Below are positions 1 to 12,126 of a stretch of 64,000 bases of DNA, piece by piece. The DNA is taken from assembly GCA_027257055.1 (NCBI GenBank), contig JAPVLO010000133.1:5208001-5272000 (forward strand), read 5' to 3'. Below the pieces are notes generated by a model, which searched no databases, was not told the DNA's origin, and saw nothing but the letters and a program-made list of their open reading frames with translations. The position numbers were made by a program, and so were the translations under genes. This stretch comes from Cephalopachus bancanus. Taxonomy: Eukaryota; Chordata; Mammalia; Primates; Tarsiidae. The number at the start of each line of letters is the position of its first letter. Position 1 is the first letter of the stretch.

Positions 1-1785
1 TTGCTTGCTGGCTGACAGTGTTAGCTACACCTCATTAAGAGGAAGAAAAGACACTGAAGTTTGTGGTATTTTGGTCTATTAAGAGCAAATTATAACCAAG
101 TGAGAAAAACAAGTCTGACCATGAAGGTGTGCAAAAGCTCCCAGGCAGATGCTTATTGACATCGGATGTCAACACTTGAGAATCTGCAGTATGTCGTACA
201 TTGCACACACATGAGAATAGAAGCGAGAATGTGGTTGTGTAAGCAACAGTTTTAGTCCACTGGCATCAGAAGCTCACCTTAAAAGGGTAACACAAAAGGA
301 CAAAGATTGTCTCACCACTGGGAGTCAGGATAAGCCTCTTCTCTGCAAAAGGATTTCCATGGTGCTCTGTGAAGCATCTTCTCACTGATTCCATAGTACT
401 ACAGAGCATTGGAGTTGGAAGTCACCTCTTCAATATCAGTCGGGCTGACAAACTGAACTCCTTCTGAGCATGATCTTCTGAGATGAACATCAGAGCAAAA
501 TCCAGATCTATGGGATATTTTAGGTGTATTTATTGCAAGGCCTCAGGGTCAGGTTTGGCTGTGGACAGCTTCGCGCTGCAAGGGTAGCAAAGGTAATAAC
601 TCTTGGTGTTTAGATAATGATGACCATTTATCTTTGGCACTCTTACCTACCTTTCCGTTCCTGCTAAGTAACTCCTGACTTTTAAGATACTGGGAAGGAA
701 TCAGGCCCCGACCAATTTTTAAAAAGCAGATTAGAAATGTAGCAATTATTGCTCAGATAAAGAGATAAGAAGAGTTTCTAACAATCCTTTAAGTCAAATT
801 ATTTACTTGCAAGAGGCTCACCTGTATGGCAAGCACAGCTTGATGCTTTTGTAAAGTCTTCTAACTCCCTTCTCAAAGAAGCCGTATTTAAGTAATCATC
901 CATTTATACTGGCAGATAACTGCACACCAAGCAACACTTTGTACTTCTCTGAGAAAATTTGAAAGAAACAGATTTTCCTAAAATGGGATTTCAGGATATT
1001 TTGGCTTAAACACTGTGCTTCTATTGTTTCTGTAATTTAGAGTTTTTACTACCAGTGAGAAAAGAAAACCAATGATTTCAGAGATTTTGTAAGGCAGATA
1101 ATATAGATGGTATTCTACACTCTTGCATTGTCCTGGTGAATAACTTCCACTGGGCTAATTAGTCTTGGAAATAATTTCAGCTGTTTGTGTACTCCACTGT
1201 TGAAAACTGGGTATAAGAAAGAATAACCCACCCCTTGAATAAATAATATTTCATGGATTCTAGGTACATCAAGAAGGCATAACCCCAAACTGAAAGATCG
1301 AGTTGATCTGAATGGAAAATTGATATAAACTGTAGGACTTTGAAACCAAAAACCTGTTCAACTTTTACTTAGCAATTGCTTACTGTGGTTTCCCTATGTG
1401 ATCTTAGTATAAACAGATTAACTTTGTTTTCTAAGTGCTTCCAGAATGCCTGAAACTAAGAATTAAATACTTCTTCTGCCTATCCCTCAAAAATCAACAA
1501 ACTCTTCCCCAAGCTCAACACCTGTTGTTGAAAATCTACCACACAGTGGCCTTCGCCTTCAATGTCAACAGATGTGAAGATGCCGAGAGGTCCCTCAGAT
1601 GTTTGTGCTTCTGAGTCTCATGGGGGCACCAGTGAGGGGAGGGGAAGTGATCCCGGAATTCCAAAGGTCACTGCTGGACCGAAATCATGAAAATTGCCCA
1701 CATGTTGGGGAAAAACTCAGATGTGATTACTGGACAGTCTGGCAATCAGACCAAGAAGAACTAACTGGGCTAGAATTTCATTTAT
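1..1785. other. Single-copy AT-rich sequence, no gene recognised
   Basis: I see no interspersed repeat, CpG island or plausible coding exon. The only open frame of note is a 62-codon frame at 1599-1787 with no recognisable domain; it runs into the GA-rich tract that follows. Treated as intergenic or intronic DNA. Confidence 0.5.
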
Positions 1786-1848
1786 GAAAGAAAGAAAGAA
1801 GGGTGGGGGCTGGAGAGAGAGAGAAAAGAAAGAGAGAAAGAAAGAAAG
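1786..1848 (+). repeat. GAAA/GA-rich simple repeat
   Basis: Purine-only units of GAAA and GAGA with an interrupting GGGTGGGGGCTGG segment. An imperfect polypurine microsatellite; no gene overlaps it convincingly. Confidence 0.85.
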
Positions 1849-3055
1849 GGATTATGTCAGGTTGAGAGAGAAATAATTATCATGTTTCTCAGCCTTCAGG
1901 CAACCACAATTAACAAGTTCAAACATAAAATGGAAGAAATACTTGCACCAAAAGCAATCAAATGTCAAGGTCACCTACACAAGCACTCATTTCTGAAAGC
2001 AAATCTAAAAATGTATTTTAAGTCATTAAAGGAAGTAGAAATTATAAGGATTTTTTTTAACAGGAAAAGAACAGGATATATATTGGAGCTTTGTTTTAAA
2101 GCACTGATTGGGTCTGGCTTCCATGTTTTTGCAACTACTTTAAGGACAGCTTTTCTTCTAATGTATCTCTCCCTACTCTTCCTCTGCAAGTGGTAGAATT
2201 CTGCATGGTGATGCTAACATGATTATACATGGACAAAGGTGCACTTTCCGTACAAAATAAACTTGCCAATCGTATATCATAGCCTCTGCCTTGTACTCTT
2301 TTTACTCTGGGTGATTTAGCAGGAGACCTGGAGGCAGCTGGAGCTGTGGAGGGTCTGGGGGTAGCGGGATTCTGTCAGAGCTTGGCTCCGACCTCGCTTT
2401 GTGTTGGGGGTGAGTTATTCCCTCTATTTATTCCTTTACTTACTGAGGTATCCAGGAAGCAACAGTCTCAGGGTATGTTCTCTGGTTGGAGACTGGCATC
2501 TCCCCTCACATATCTTTCAGGAAGCCTTATGTTGGTGTGCTTGGGGTTCCCAGGAGAATCCCCTCACTGAGCACTGCGGGTGGGAGGAGTGGGTGGAGGG
2601 TACCCAAGGAAGGCTTTCTGAAGATGCAAAGACTGGGCCCAGAGTCCCATGTAGGAGTCAGCAGGTGGAAGGGCTCCTGTAGACAAAGTCATCGTGCGTG
2701 TGAAGGCCCCAAGGCACTGGGTCTGCAAAGCCTTCTTCAGTGACTTTTCAGCTCCATTTATTTGTTTTGAGACAAAGAAAGATGCAGAGTTTGTCTAGAA
2801 CTAGGATCCCAGGAGACAAACTGTAGAGATGATAAAACTATGAGTAGTATCCGCTGCAGTTATTTATCAATAGTTCTCTTCAGCCTTTTTCTTCTGAGCC
2901 CACAAGGTTCATGGCGAAGCACTCAGGTGGAGGCCTATGGCTTGGTCTAGAGTGTCAAGCGGCAACTCCCCAGGTTATATCAGCACCCCTAAAGCGAGTG
3001 AGGTGGCACACCCAGGCTTCCCCCATGCCAGATGTGTCTTCCAAAGTCAACACAT
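1849..3055. other. Single-copy sequence, no gene recognised
   Basis: Several overlapping 60-100 codon frames at 1882-2743 lie on both strands and in competing frames, which is the pattern of chance ORFs. The part from about 2300 to 2750 is somewhat GC-richer than its surroundings, but it shows no clear splice-bounded frame or domain. Confidence 0.5.
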
Positions 3056-3230
3056 ACATTAGCATGAATCTTCTAGAATGCTAATGTGTGTCAAAATCAC
3101 TCGGGGATCTTGTTAAAATGCAGACTTTGATTCAGGGGTCTAGGTGATTCTGGGATACTCCTTCTAAAGCTTGCTGATCCCTGTGGTTCAAGGAACCCAC
3201 TTAAAACAGTGAGGTCCCAAAGCAAGGAAG
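3056..3230 (+). mobile_element. MER5-like non-autonomous hAT transposon relic
   Basis: The stretch 'tcaaaatcactcggggatct' followed by 'tgttaaaatgcagactttga' and 'ctaggtgattctgggat' follows the MER5A layout (…atcacctgggaacttgttagaaatgcaaattctc…). Both termini are eroded. The proximal end also holds a perfect 10-bp inverted repeat, acattagcat / atgctaatgt (3056-3065 and 3078-3087). Family assignment is from memory. Confidence 0.55.
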
Positions 3231-5166
3231 AGGGTCTGATTTAGGGAGATCAGTATTTAAATCATCTACTTAAAATACATTCTTTGATTCTCTCAGTGTC
3301 TCTATCCTCTGTCTCACCATCTGCCCTTCTCTCTGTCTCACACTCAAACAGATGTACATCATTTTAGTCCATCTTGCTGTGCTTATACAAATGTATAACC
3401 ACTGATCAACAGTGAAGTTGCAGCATCTCTTCTGGTTATTATTATCTGTTTTACAAATGGCGTGAACAAATAGCCTGTCCACTGTCACCCTTTTAAATGA
3501 GTTTATGCACTTTTACTTTTGTGTTTTTCCCTTGTGTTCTAGAATACTAATGAAATGTCAGAGCAGCACACCCAAATATATACTGGCTCCCAAATCTAGG
3601 AAGGCCCACTGGTGCTGCACTCTTCTTCACTGTGGGAAGCCCAAGGTTCAGAATTATGTCTCTTCCTTAGGAAGAATAGCACAAATGTGCTTCAGAATAC
3701 AGGTCTCTAGAAACTTCTCCATGGGGCAGGCCCTTGAACTTTTGTGACTGTATTTTTCTCTCTCTGGTGAACGTATCTTATGAAGGGATTTGAGGAGCTT
3801 GCTTTTTCTCATTGATCAGATTCAGTTAGTATCATGTCACCAGGTAATAAACTGGGAGATGTTCTATAGGAAAACAATTCAATCAAGGGCCCTGCAGAGT
3901 GACTCAGAGATGCCAGGGGCCTTGAAGCTATCAGCCTTGCCTATGTTTGTGCAAATATCACACCCCAATTATCAGAAACCAAGACCTTTCCAGCCTGTCT
4001 CCCATTTTAGCAAAAGAGATCTGGTGATTTGGAATAATTTAGGTGACATAGCAACTCCAACTCTTCTCGACACGCCTTGGCCTGTTTCTCAGCCACATCT
4101 GCTCTGGGACTGCACAAAATAGGAAAACCCATGGGGCGCCACAGAGGACCTCTCATTCTCCACCTATGCCTTGAGTTGGAAATGCAAGGCTTTATGCCCA
4201 ACCTTTTCTCTACATACACTTTATAGGGGATTTCATCCCATTAATAATCACCATTGTCACCCTAGCAATTAGGTGCCACAGCCACTTTGTCTGCCAGTGC
4301 CCTGATTGCTACTTTCACTGGATGCCACAATTGGTGATAGTCTGCATGGGCATGATGCCACTGTATGCCATGGGTGACCGGTGCTTGCTGTCCCCCTGGT
4401 GAGGAGGTTTTCTGTGCACTCTTCAAGTAAAATAAACTCAATCCCAGAGTCCCATTTTGAGGACTTATCTGTCATACCTCATTCCTGACATCAATTACTA
4501 TCTTGGGTAAAGTTCCAGCAGAACTCAGGACACACACACAAAGTCTAAAGATAGTTTAAAGCAAGACTAAGCCAGTTGTCTCAGGAGATGCCAATCAATT
4601 TGTGCTGGCTGGAAAAAAACCTATATTTTCTTCTATTAAACTGTGTAATATTACCTTTAACAAGTAAGTTTTATAAATCACTTGGAATTCATCTTTGCAT
4701 ATAATATTTATTTTTCTCCATAGAACAAGGCAGTTTGCTATTAGCTGTGCTAGAAATTCATTACTTCCCTCACAGATTTGTAATGTCACCTTCAATCTAC
4801 ATCAGATTCCCACATACATAGGTGTTTCTGTCTAGGCTCTGTATTACATTCCAAGTGTCTAATTGTCTGTTTCAGTATTGTTTTTATTATTCTGACTGTG
4901 TAGTATACCTTTATATCTGGTAGACTAATCACCTTATGTTCATCCGTATACATGTCAGATTCAACATATTAGGTCCTTCACACAATCCAGTATGTTCCAT
5001 TACCAACAGATGACTTTAAACTGCCACCCAGGAAGAGAGAGTCTGGTTCTCTCCAGGACACTTTTGTTTGTGGGCAAGTTGAAGATACGCTGATGACCTC
5101 CTTTGTCACCTGTGATTGTCCTTCTCCACACAGCCCCCATCTCTCCTCTCAATAAAAAAGTGACAA
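3231..5166. other. Single-copy sequence, no gene recognised
   Basis: Contains short chance frames on both strands (for example 3790-4122 + and 4269-4475 -) without domains, consistent splice sites or supporting context. No young repeat was recognised. Possible degraded repeat fragments cannot be excluded by eye. Confidence 0.45.
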
Positions 5167-5530
5167 GTGTTTGGGCTGAATTGTGTCCCTTCAAAATTCA
5201 TGTATTGACATCTAACCCCTCAGGATGGGACTGTATTTGGAGGCAGAATATTTAAAGTGGTAACTGTTAAAGTGAAGTCATTAGGGTTGATTCTAATCCA
5301 ATAGGATTGATATCCTCATATCTTCTTCAGGCACTGAATGTAGGGAGGGAAGACCAGGTGAAGACGCAGGGAGAAGACGGCCATCTGTAAGCCAAGGAGA
5401 GATGCCTCTGAAGAGGACAGCACCTTGACTTTGGACTTCCAGTCTCCAGAGTTGCGAGAAAATTAATTTCCATTGTTTTAGCCACTCAGTCGTGTTTCTT
5501 GTTATGGCAGCCCTCAAAACGAATACAAAC
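5167..5530 (+). mobile_element. MLT1-type (ERVL-MaLR) LTR
   Basis: Diagnostic landmarks occur in MLT1 order: 'gggctgaattgtgtcccttc', 'ggactgtatttggagg', 'attctaatccaatagg', 'gggagaagacggccatctg', 'agccaaggagagatgcct', 'gccactcagtcgtgttt' and 'gttatggcagccctc' near the end. This is a solo, non-coding LTR of an old endogenous retrovirus-like element. The 74-codon minus frame inside it is chance. Confidence 0.85.
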
Positions 5531-5799
5531 CGGGAATTAAAGCAATATTGATTTAAAGCAGTGTGCCAAACTTCAGCCTCATTTTCATGCTCGTATGCCT
5601 TAAACTGGCAGATCTATGGCTCTAATTTCAGTCTTTTTGTCTGAGGAATAGACCTGCTTATCAACAATATTTTTGCCATGCCTTCATGGCTATCTATCTG
5701 ATATCTGGGGTTCAAATACCTCAAATCCAGTTGTGATGTGTTCCTTTAGTAATATTGATCTCCAGCGATCTCTGTCTTACGTGATAGCTGTGGAGAGAC

Positions 5800-6925
5800 C
5801 TGGGATTCACCCTAGACCTCTGCACCCCTTATGTAACTCTTTGAATATGCATCAAAAGAGTCACTTTATCCTGACTATCTCAATCTCCCAAATATCTCTT
5901 GCCCCAATCTCTTCCTATCCCGATTTCCACCATGCTGGTGCTGGGCTCATGACTGCCTGCCTGGGCTTTGTTAATGATGCCAAACCCCATCCTCCCCAAC
6001 TCTCAATCCACCTTCCATTCTGTCCCAGTGTCTTCTAAAACTTGTCTGATCATGTGTGACTCAGACTTCTGTTGGCTCCATTTTTAAAATAATAATGTTC
6101 TTATTTCTTAGCAAGTCAGTCAAGGCCTTTAATCATCAGGACCAACCCACTCTCTCCACTTCTTTCCTTCTACACCTCACTGATACCAAGTACCCTTTGT
6201 TCCTGTCACACCCATCCTTTTATCCTTCCTCCGACAAAAAACATATTTTCATGCTTTCTTGTTTTTGGACCTATTAGTCTCTGTCTGCAATGTCTTTTAC
6301 CCCTGATTTTTTTTTTTTTTTTTTTTGAGTTGGAGTCTCACACGGTTGCCCAGACTGGAGTGCAGTGGCCACTCCCGGCCACCGCAGCCTCGACCTGCTG
6401 GGCTCCGGTGATCCTTCTGCCTCAGCCTTCCGGGTTGCCGGAATTACAGGCATGCGCCACCACGCCCGGCTGATTTTTTGATTTATTGTAGAGATGAGGT
6501 CTCGCTGCCCAGGCGGGTCTCGAACCCGTGGGCTCAGGCAATCCACTCACCTCAACCTCCCAAAGGCGCTGGATTACAGGCTGAGCCACCGAGCCCGGCT
6601 CCCTGATTCTACTGTTAAAACTCCACACATCTTTAGGGTCCAGACAAATTGTACGTTCCTGCCCTTGGTACTCCCAACTGTGACAGATAATTTCATACTG
6701 TGTGTCCCTCTATCCCCTGCCCTGTGGCATCTTGTGAATATCATTTCTTTTGCATTTACCACATTTTGGGTTAGTTTTGTATCACTGGCTTTCTCCAGAA
6801 GGTTGTAAGTTCTGGGAAAGAAAAGGACAATACTTGTGTTTATTTTTTCTATATCCACCCAACATATGAGCATAGGGCTTTGCACATTCTAAGTGATCTA
6901 AATACATTTGGATGAATAGAGAGAG
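5800..6925 (+). mobile_element. L2 LINE fragment interrupted by an Alu
   Basis: Diffuse but ordered L2 3' landmarks: pyrimidine-rich segments, then 'gttgtaagttctgggaaag', 'gagcatagggctttgcacat' and a terminal 'aaatacatttggatgaat', matching the usual L2 tail (…gcctggcacatagtaggtgctcaataaatgtttgttgaatga). The Alu at 6307-6600 lies within it and duplicates the L2 sequence ccctgatt on both sides. The 5' boundary is approximate. Confidence 0.6.
6307..6600 (-). mobile_element. Alu, young lineage-specific subfamily
   Basis: Full dimeric Alu in inverse orientation: a 20-nt T run, then 'gagttggagtctcacacgg', the 'gatttattgtagagatgag' linker and 'gagccaccgagcccggc' at the 5' end. Flanked by direct repeats ccctgatt (6301-6308 overlapping the tail, and 6601-6608). 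Minus-strand frames across it are Alu translations, not genes. Confidence 0.95.
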
Positions 6926-8055
6926 CTTGCCAAGTATCAATCCTTATAAGAATTTTGAGTTTGGAAGCATGTCATCAGTTTCATTAATTTTAGTCTACTC
7001 ATTTTGTGGAAAATATGGCTCACTTGTTCACAAACCCAAAGTATTAAAAGACTCGTTTCTTTCTTGGTATAAAATAGCTCTTAGAAAATATTATGAAAAA
7101 ATGAAGTACAAATTAATCAGAGAAATGAAAATTAAATTTTCCTTGAAATGTCCTCAGAATGAAAATTCAGAGAAACCATTCAGAAGGCAAAAATTGGATT
7201 ACATTTGCCAAAACTAGAATATTTTTAGCAATATGTTATGGTGGGTGTTCGATCTTCTCAGGGCTCAGACACAGAATGGAAGGAGCAGGAGCACTTTTTT
7301 GACTCTAGAAGAAGGTCTACCTGGAAGAGAAAGTGGCCTTATAATTTGAGAAACTATGTAGCAAAATATATAGCCTTGGAGAAGTGGCCAGCCCTAAATA
7401 GAGCGAAACCTTTCATTATCTTGACCGTCTTCCCTAATTATTTTTGAAATCAAGTCTGGTGTGAGTATCATTTACCTCATAGACAGAATCCTGTGGTGTG
7501 ATGGTAGCCCCATTAAACACTTCCAAGCAGTGGAAGCCTCTGCCTTAGATTTTGTTGCTGTGTTTTTGTTTTTTGCTTTTCTTCTGTTTCTGATTCCACT
7601 TCTTGTTGCATAGTCCAGTTGGGGATGGAGAAAACAGAGGCTGTCATAAGTTAAATATCTTATATGGCTACAGCATTTGCTTTTTAAGGATTCCCCAATG
7701 GTGCCTTGGGAGAGCCATTGGGTTTACAGAGCCCGCACTTTGAGAACTGCTGAGTTAATAACTTAATTCAGCTTTTTGGAGGGAACATAATATTTGATTT
7801 GCCTGGCAGCATGCGGTCCAAATTTCTTCACTCCTTAGGAATTGATAAGGCATTTCATCAATAGGCTTCCTCAATCTTGGCAAAGAGATCTCTCTTAGTT
7901 GTGGCTAAATAAAATCTAACCAGAAAATTTGACAAGAATAAGTAAAATATTCCAATTTCTCATTGCTGGAAAATTTCACTTCTCTACCCCAAGTCATTAA
8001 CCATAGAACTAATAAGGAAAATCTTATTGAGAAGAGAAAATTCAAATAATACTAT
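6926..8055. other. Single-copy sequence with a possible MER5 terminus
   Basis: Two adjacent + frames (6912-7217, 101 codons; 7238-7447) carry no recognised domain and are AT-rich in composition; judged to be chance. Around 7690-7753 the sequence ends in 'ctttgagaactgctgag', which resembles a MER5/hAT terminal repeat (…tttgagaaccactg), so a degraded DNA transposon may lie there. Confidence 0.4.
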
Positions 8056-8253
8056 TATCTCACACAATCCTCACCACACCTCCATGCAGAAGATATTATT
8101 AGGTAAAGTCAAAGCATGTGAAATTGCCTTGCATAGGTAAAAAATGGTTGATATTAGCAATATCATGTGTTTAAACTTTATTATTAAATACCTCAATTTT
8201 AAAGAAGAGAATACTAAAGTATAGAGGTCAAATAACTGACTGAAGATTACAGA
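8056..8253 (-). mobile_element. MIR-like SINE fragment
   Basis: The segment 'ttaaagaagagaatactaaag' followed by 'aggtcaaataactgactgaag' follows the inverse MIR signature (…acagatgaggaaactgaggcacagagaggttaagtaacttgcccaagg…), directly upstream of an Alu. Strongly diverged, boundaries approximate. Confidence 0.45.
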
Positions 8254-8547
8254 GGCCAAACATGATGTGCATACTTATAATCCCAGTGCTTTGGGAGGCT
8301 GAGAAGGGAGGATTGCTTGAGGGCAGGATTTCAAGACCAGCTTAGGCAAAATAGGTAGACCCTGATTTTACAAACAAAATGTTTTAAAAATTAGCCAGGT
8401 GTGGTGGTGCATGCCTGTAGTCCTAGCAACTCAGGAGGCTAAGGTGGGAGAATTGCTTGAGCCCAGGAGTTGGAAACTGCAGTGAGCTATGATTGCAACA
8501 CTGCACTGCTGGGCAACAGAATGACACACTATGTCTAAAAGAAAAAA
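8254..8547 (+). mobile_element. Alu, old J-like copy
   Basis: Begins with an eroded ggccaaacatgatg start, keeps 'cagtgctttgggaggctga' and 'ttagccaggtgtggtggtgc', and ends in a short interrupted A tail. It lacks the bases of the younger local subfamily and is considerably more diverged, which suggests an early Alu. Confidence 0.9.
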
Positions 8548-9091
8548 TGTGACAAAGCAGTTAAGTACCAAAACCAGACCTGGCATCTAGAAACTTAGGG
8601 ATGTCTGCTCTCTGTCTCCAAAGCTTTTCTCTTCTCCACCCCATGTGTCCCCTACCTCACTTATTGATAAAGCAGAGAAACAGGCAGTGTTTGTTGCTCA
8701 CATTGATGACCCATAAAGATAGATCCAGACTGTGAAATTGTGTGCACCCCAGTCTCCTCCATATGAGTTTGAGCTGTCCTAGACAAACAATGGTGCAGCA
8801 GCCCTCGATCCATCGGGGGAAGATTGATGGACACATGGAGAGCCCTTGATATATCAAGTTGCTGAGGCTGCAGTGGCTGGAAGACCTGCACATCGCCTTT
8901 GGGGTGTTGTGTGTTTTCCCTCTTAGATCATCAGCTGCTTGAGCACAGGTATCTGTTTTCTTCAGAGATCTCCCTCCCAGTCAGCATAAACAAATGATGA
9001 CCGACCTTTAGGACAATGGCATTAGGCCGGAAGTGGTGGTGGCCCAACTCCAGACAGAAGTATTGCTGCCTCGACTGAGTGGCTCAATCAA
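8548..9091. other. Single-copy spacer
   Basis: Two overlapping ~77-codon minus frames (8657-8893) occupy different phases with no recognised motif; treated as chance. No repeat recognised. Confidence 0.45.
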
Positions 9092-9104
9092 AAAGATATG
9101 TGCA

Positions 9105-9394
9105 GCCAGGCTTGGTGGCTCAGCCTATAATCCCAGAACTTTGGGAGGCCGAGGCGAGTGGATTGCCTGAGTCTGCGGATTCGAGACCAGCCTGGACAAC
9201 TTGGTGAGACCTCTACAATACACTGAAAGTTAGCCGGGCATGATTGTGCACGCCTGTAGTTCCAGTTATTTGGAAGGCTGAAGCAGAAGGATTGCCAGCA
9301 CCCAGCAGGTCGACACTGGGGTGGCTGTGAGTGTGCCACTGCACTCCAACCTGGGCAACAGAGTGGGACTCTAACTCAAAATAAAAAAAAAAAG
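9105..9394 (+). mobile_element. Alu with clear target-site duplications
   Basis: Starts 'gccaggcttggtggctcag' and ends in an A-rich tail. Flanked by 13-bp direct repeats aaagatatgtgca (9092-9104) and aaaggtatgtgca (9395-9407), one mismatch. The 'ggctcagcctataatccc' head shows the base loss typical of the local younger subfamily. Minus frames here are Alu shadows. Confidence 0.95.
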
Positions 9395-9407
9395 AAAGGT
9401 ATGTGCA

Positions 9408-10540
9408 CATAGCTGATAGTCTGCTAATGCCCCAGCATAGAGCTTTCCTCCTGAAGGGCCGCTTTCCATTTCTTTCTCTTTTAGTTTGGCAGTTTTGTGG
9501 CTGCAGTCAGTCTTCTCCACCCAGCCCCAGGTCTGCTAGAACAAGGGCAGTTGATTCAGGCCCCCGAAGTCTCATGGTATAGAGAAGGTCATTCATGGAG
9601 AACCAAGGGCCCTGTTTAAATAGGGTGGTCATGCAAATTAGTGTGATTGCTGGCCCAGGTCCTGAAAGAAATTAAGTTAAACTGAATAGAAACCGCACTA
9701 GGAGAGAGTTTGATTTTAAATAAGATTTGAAAGCAAACGTTCCCACCCTGGCACCAGATTTTTTTTCTTGTCACTCTTGGGCATTTCACCCAGTTGCATG
9801 GAATAAACACGTGTGTATAACAGGGTCAGAGAGCTGGGTGGGGCGGAGGAGGGCAAGTTTGTGGAGTGGCAGTGTTGGCAGAGAGATGGAGGTTTTACAT
9901 TTATCTTTACTGTTTTATCAGACAACACAAAGTGACTTGAAGATATAACTTAAAAAAAAAAGTTACCTGCATTTACCTCCCCGACTTCATAGGAAGCCTG
10001 AGACCATGCAAAGGAGCCAGGTGGGAGGTCCCTCCCTTGGGGACCAAGAGCCCGACGACCATGACTCTGTGTGCTAAGTTGACCCAGGGTGTTTTTAAAA
10101 AGTGTTGGTGGGTCATTTCCTTTTGAACCGATCTTTCTCAGCCCTTGGCTGTTTCACCCCACCCAGTCCAACAATGGGCACCTTGGGCAACGACAGGGCG
10201 AAGCTCTGGCTGGGGCTGTGACTAACAGGAAGTGGTGCAAGATGTCCCCTACAGTTTCCTCTGGGCCCCTCCCCATTTCACACAGCTCCTTGTCCCAGTC
10301 CTCCCTGTACCCCCTGCTCAGCTTCCCAGGGAGACAGTCGCAGGCTTTAGTGGGACGTCTCTAAGTTCACTGGCTTTAGTGGACCTTCCCTAAGTCCCCA
10401 CGCCATGGTATCATTAAACGCTTGTGATTTTGTTTCCATGTATACTTACTCTTCATCTTCACCTGTAGGATGAAAGTAATAAAAACACAAAGACACCCAC
10501 TGTATTGGATGTGTGGCCTCCTCTTTGTAAGCTGACTTTT
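9408..10540. other. Single-copy sequence, no gene recognised
   Basis: The 10.1-10.4 kb part is GC-richer, with a 91-codon + frame (10089-10364) and an attaaa about 30 nt after it. No domain, splice signals or start context support a gene. Left as unassigned non-coding DNA. Confidence 0.4.
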
Positions 10541-10960
10541 AAATTCTGAAACATAGAGAGAAGAGTGTCTATAATGTAAACGTACAGCAAAAATGATACA
10601 ATGAACAGCTGTGTACCCGCCACTCTGCTTAAGAAATGAAGACTAACAAGACCTTGACATTTCCCAGGGTGGTGAGGCCTTTCCCAATTGTACCCCTGCC
10701 TTTCCAGGAGAACCACATCCTGAGTGTTGTGTTGTTACTTTCCTTTATGGTTTCACCACATACGGATGTCTTCCTAAGTAATACATCACTAAGTTGCATG
10801 AGTGTCTGAACTTGGTGTAAACTGAGTTGTAGCTGTAAGGATGTTTCTGTGACTTGCTTTTTTATTTTTTTACACTCAGGCTTGTGCTTTTGAGACTAAT
10901 CTGTTTCTGTGTATAGCTGACGTTTATTTATTTTTTAATTGTTGTATAATATTCTGTTAT

Positions 10961-11029
10961 CTTCAGTTTTTCTCCTTTGATATCTGGACTATACCTATCT
11001 TACTTCAGTTTTTCTCCTTTGATATCTGG
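10961..11029 (+). repeat. Local tandem duplication, period 42 bp
   Basis: A 27-bp string starting cttcagtttttctcctttga occurs identically at 10961-10987 and 11003-11029, giving a 42-bp offset. The remaining 15 bp of each unit have diverged. It lies in the old LINE and is a slippage or replication duplication rather than a functional repeat. Confidence 0.85.
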
Positions 11030-11117
11030 GCTGTTCCTAGGTGTTGTGTTTGTTTAGAAAAAAATGCTACTGGAAGCATTCGTGTGCTCTGATTATCTGG
11101 GACACAAGCACAAGAAT

Positions 11118-11352
11118 TTCTTTCTTTCTTTCTTTTATTTTTTATTTTTTTGGAGTTGGGTTCTTACTCTGTCTCCCAGGTTAGAGTGCAGTGGCATGAA
11201 CACAGTTCACTGCCTCGGCCTCCTGTGCTTAGGTGGTTCTTCCTCCTTGGCCTCCTGAGTAGCCGGGACTACAGGCCAACATCACCATGCCCAGCTAATG
11301 TTTATTTATTTCTTTCTTTTTTAGAGACAAGGTCTCATTATGTTACATAGGT
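11118..11352 (-). mobile_element. Alu, truncated at its 5' end
   Basis: Inverted copy with a T/TTTC-rich tail, 'ggagttgggttcttactctg' and 'agtagccgggactacagg'. It stops in the left monomer near 'caaggtctcattatgttac'. A diverged, older copy inserted in the surrounding old LINE. Confidence 0.85.
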
Positions 11353-11780
11353 TGAATAATTTCTTAAATGTATGTTCCTAAGAGTAGAATTATTGGATTA
11401 TAGTGTATGCATATTCTAAATTTGAGTTGATAGTGCCAAATATTTTCTATAACGTGGACATGATTTTATATTCCCACCAGTAACTGATAAGATTTGCTGT
11501 TACCCACATCCTCACCAACACACATTCTAACTTTTATCATTCTATTTAGTGTGAAATGGTATCATATTATGATTTGAGTTTGTGTTTTTCTGATTAATAA
11601 TGATGCAAAGTGTTTTTTCATATATTTGTGAGTCATACTTTTTTTGAGATGCTTATTCATATTTTTTGCTCATTTTTTAATTGCTTTTTTTGGATACTAT
11701 TCTTTGTTGATTACATGATTTACAAACATCTTGGCCTAATTTGTGGCTTACTTTATGGTATCTTTTGATGACTAGGGTTC

Positions 11781-11796
11781 TTTATTTTATTTTATT

Positions 11797-11847
<51 letters not shown>

Positions 11848-12126
11848 TTGAGTTGGCGTCTCACTCTGTCGCCCAGACTGGAGTGCAGTGGCCGCTCCCA
11901 GCCACCGCAGCCCTCAACCCGATGGGTTCCGGCGATCCTTCCGCCTCAGCCTTCCAAGTAGCTGGAACTACAGGCGCACGCTACCACGCCCAGCTAATTT
12001 TTTTTTATTTATTGTAGAGATGAGGTCGTGCCTGCCCAGGCGGGTCTCGAACCCGCGGGCTCAGGCAATCCACTCACCTCAGCCTCCCAAGGCGCGGGAT
12101 TACAGGCTGAGCCACCAAGCCCAGCT
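11781..12126 (-). mobile_element. Alu with a (TTTA)n microsatellite tail
   Basis: Full inverted Alu of the young local type. Its A tail has expanded into about 17 TTTA/TTTTA units (11781-11849) before 'gagttggcgtctcactctg'. Ends at 'gagccaccaagcccagct'. The 83-codon + frame inside is an Alu translation. Confidence 0.93.
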
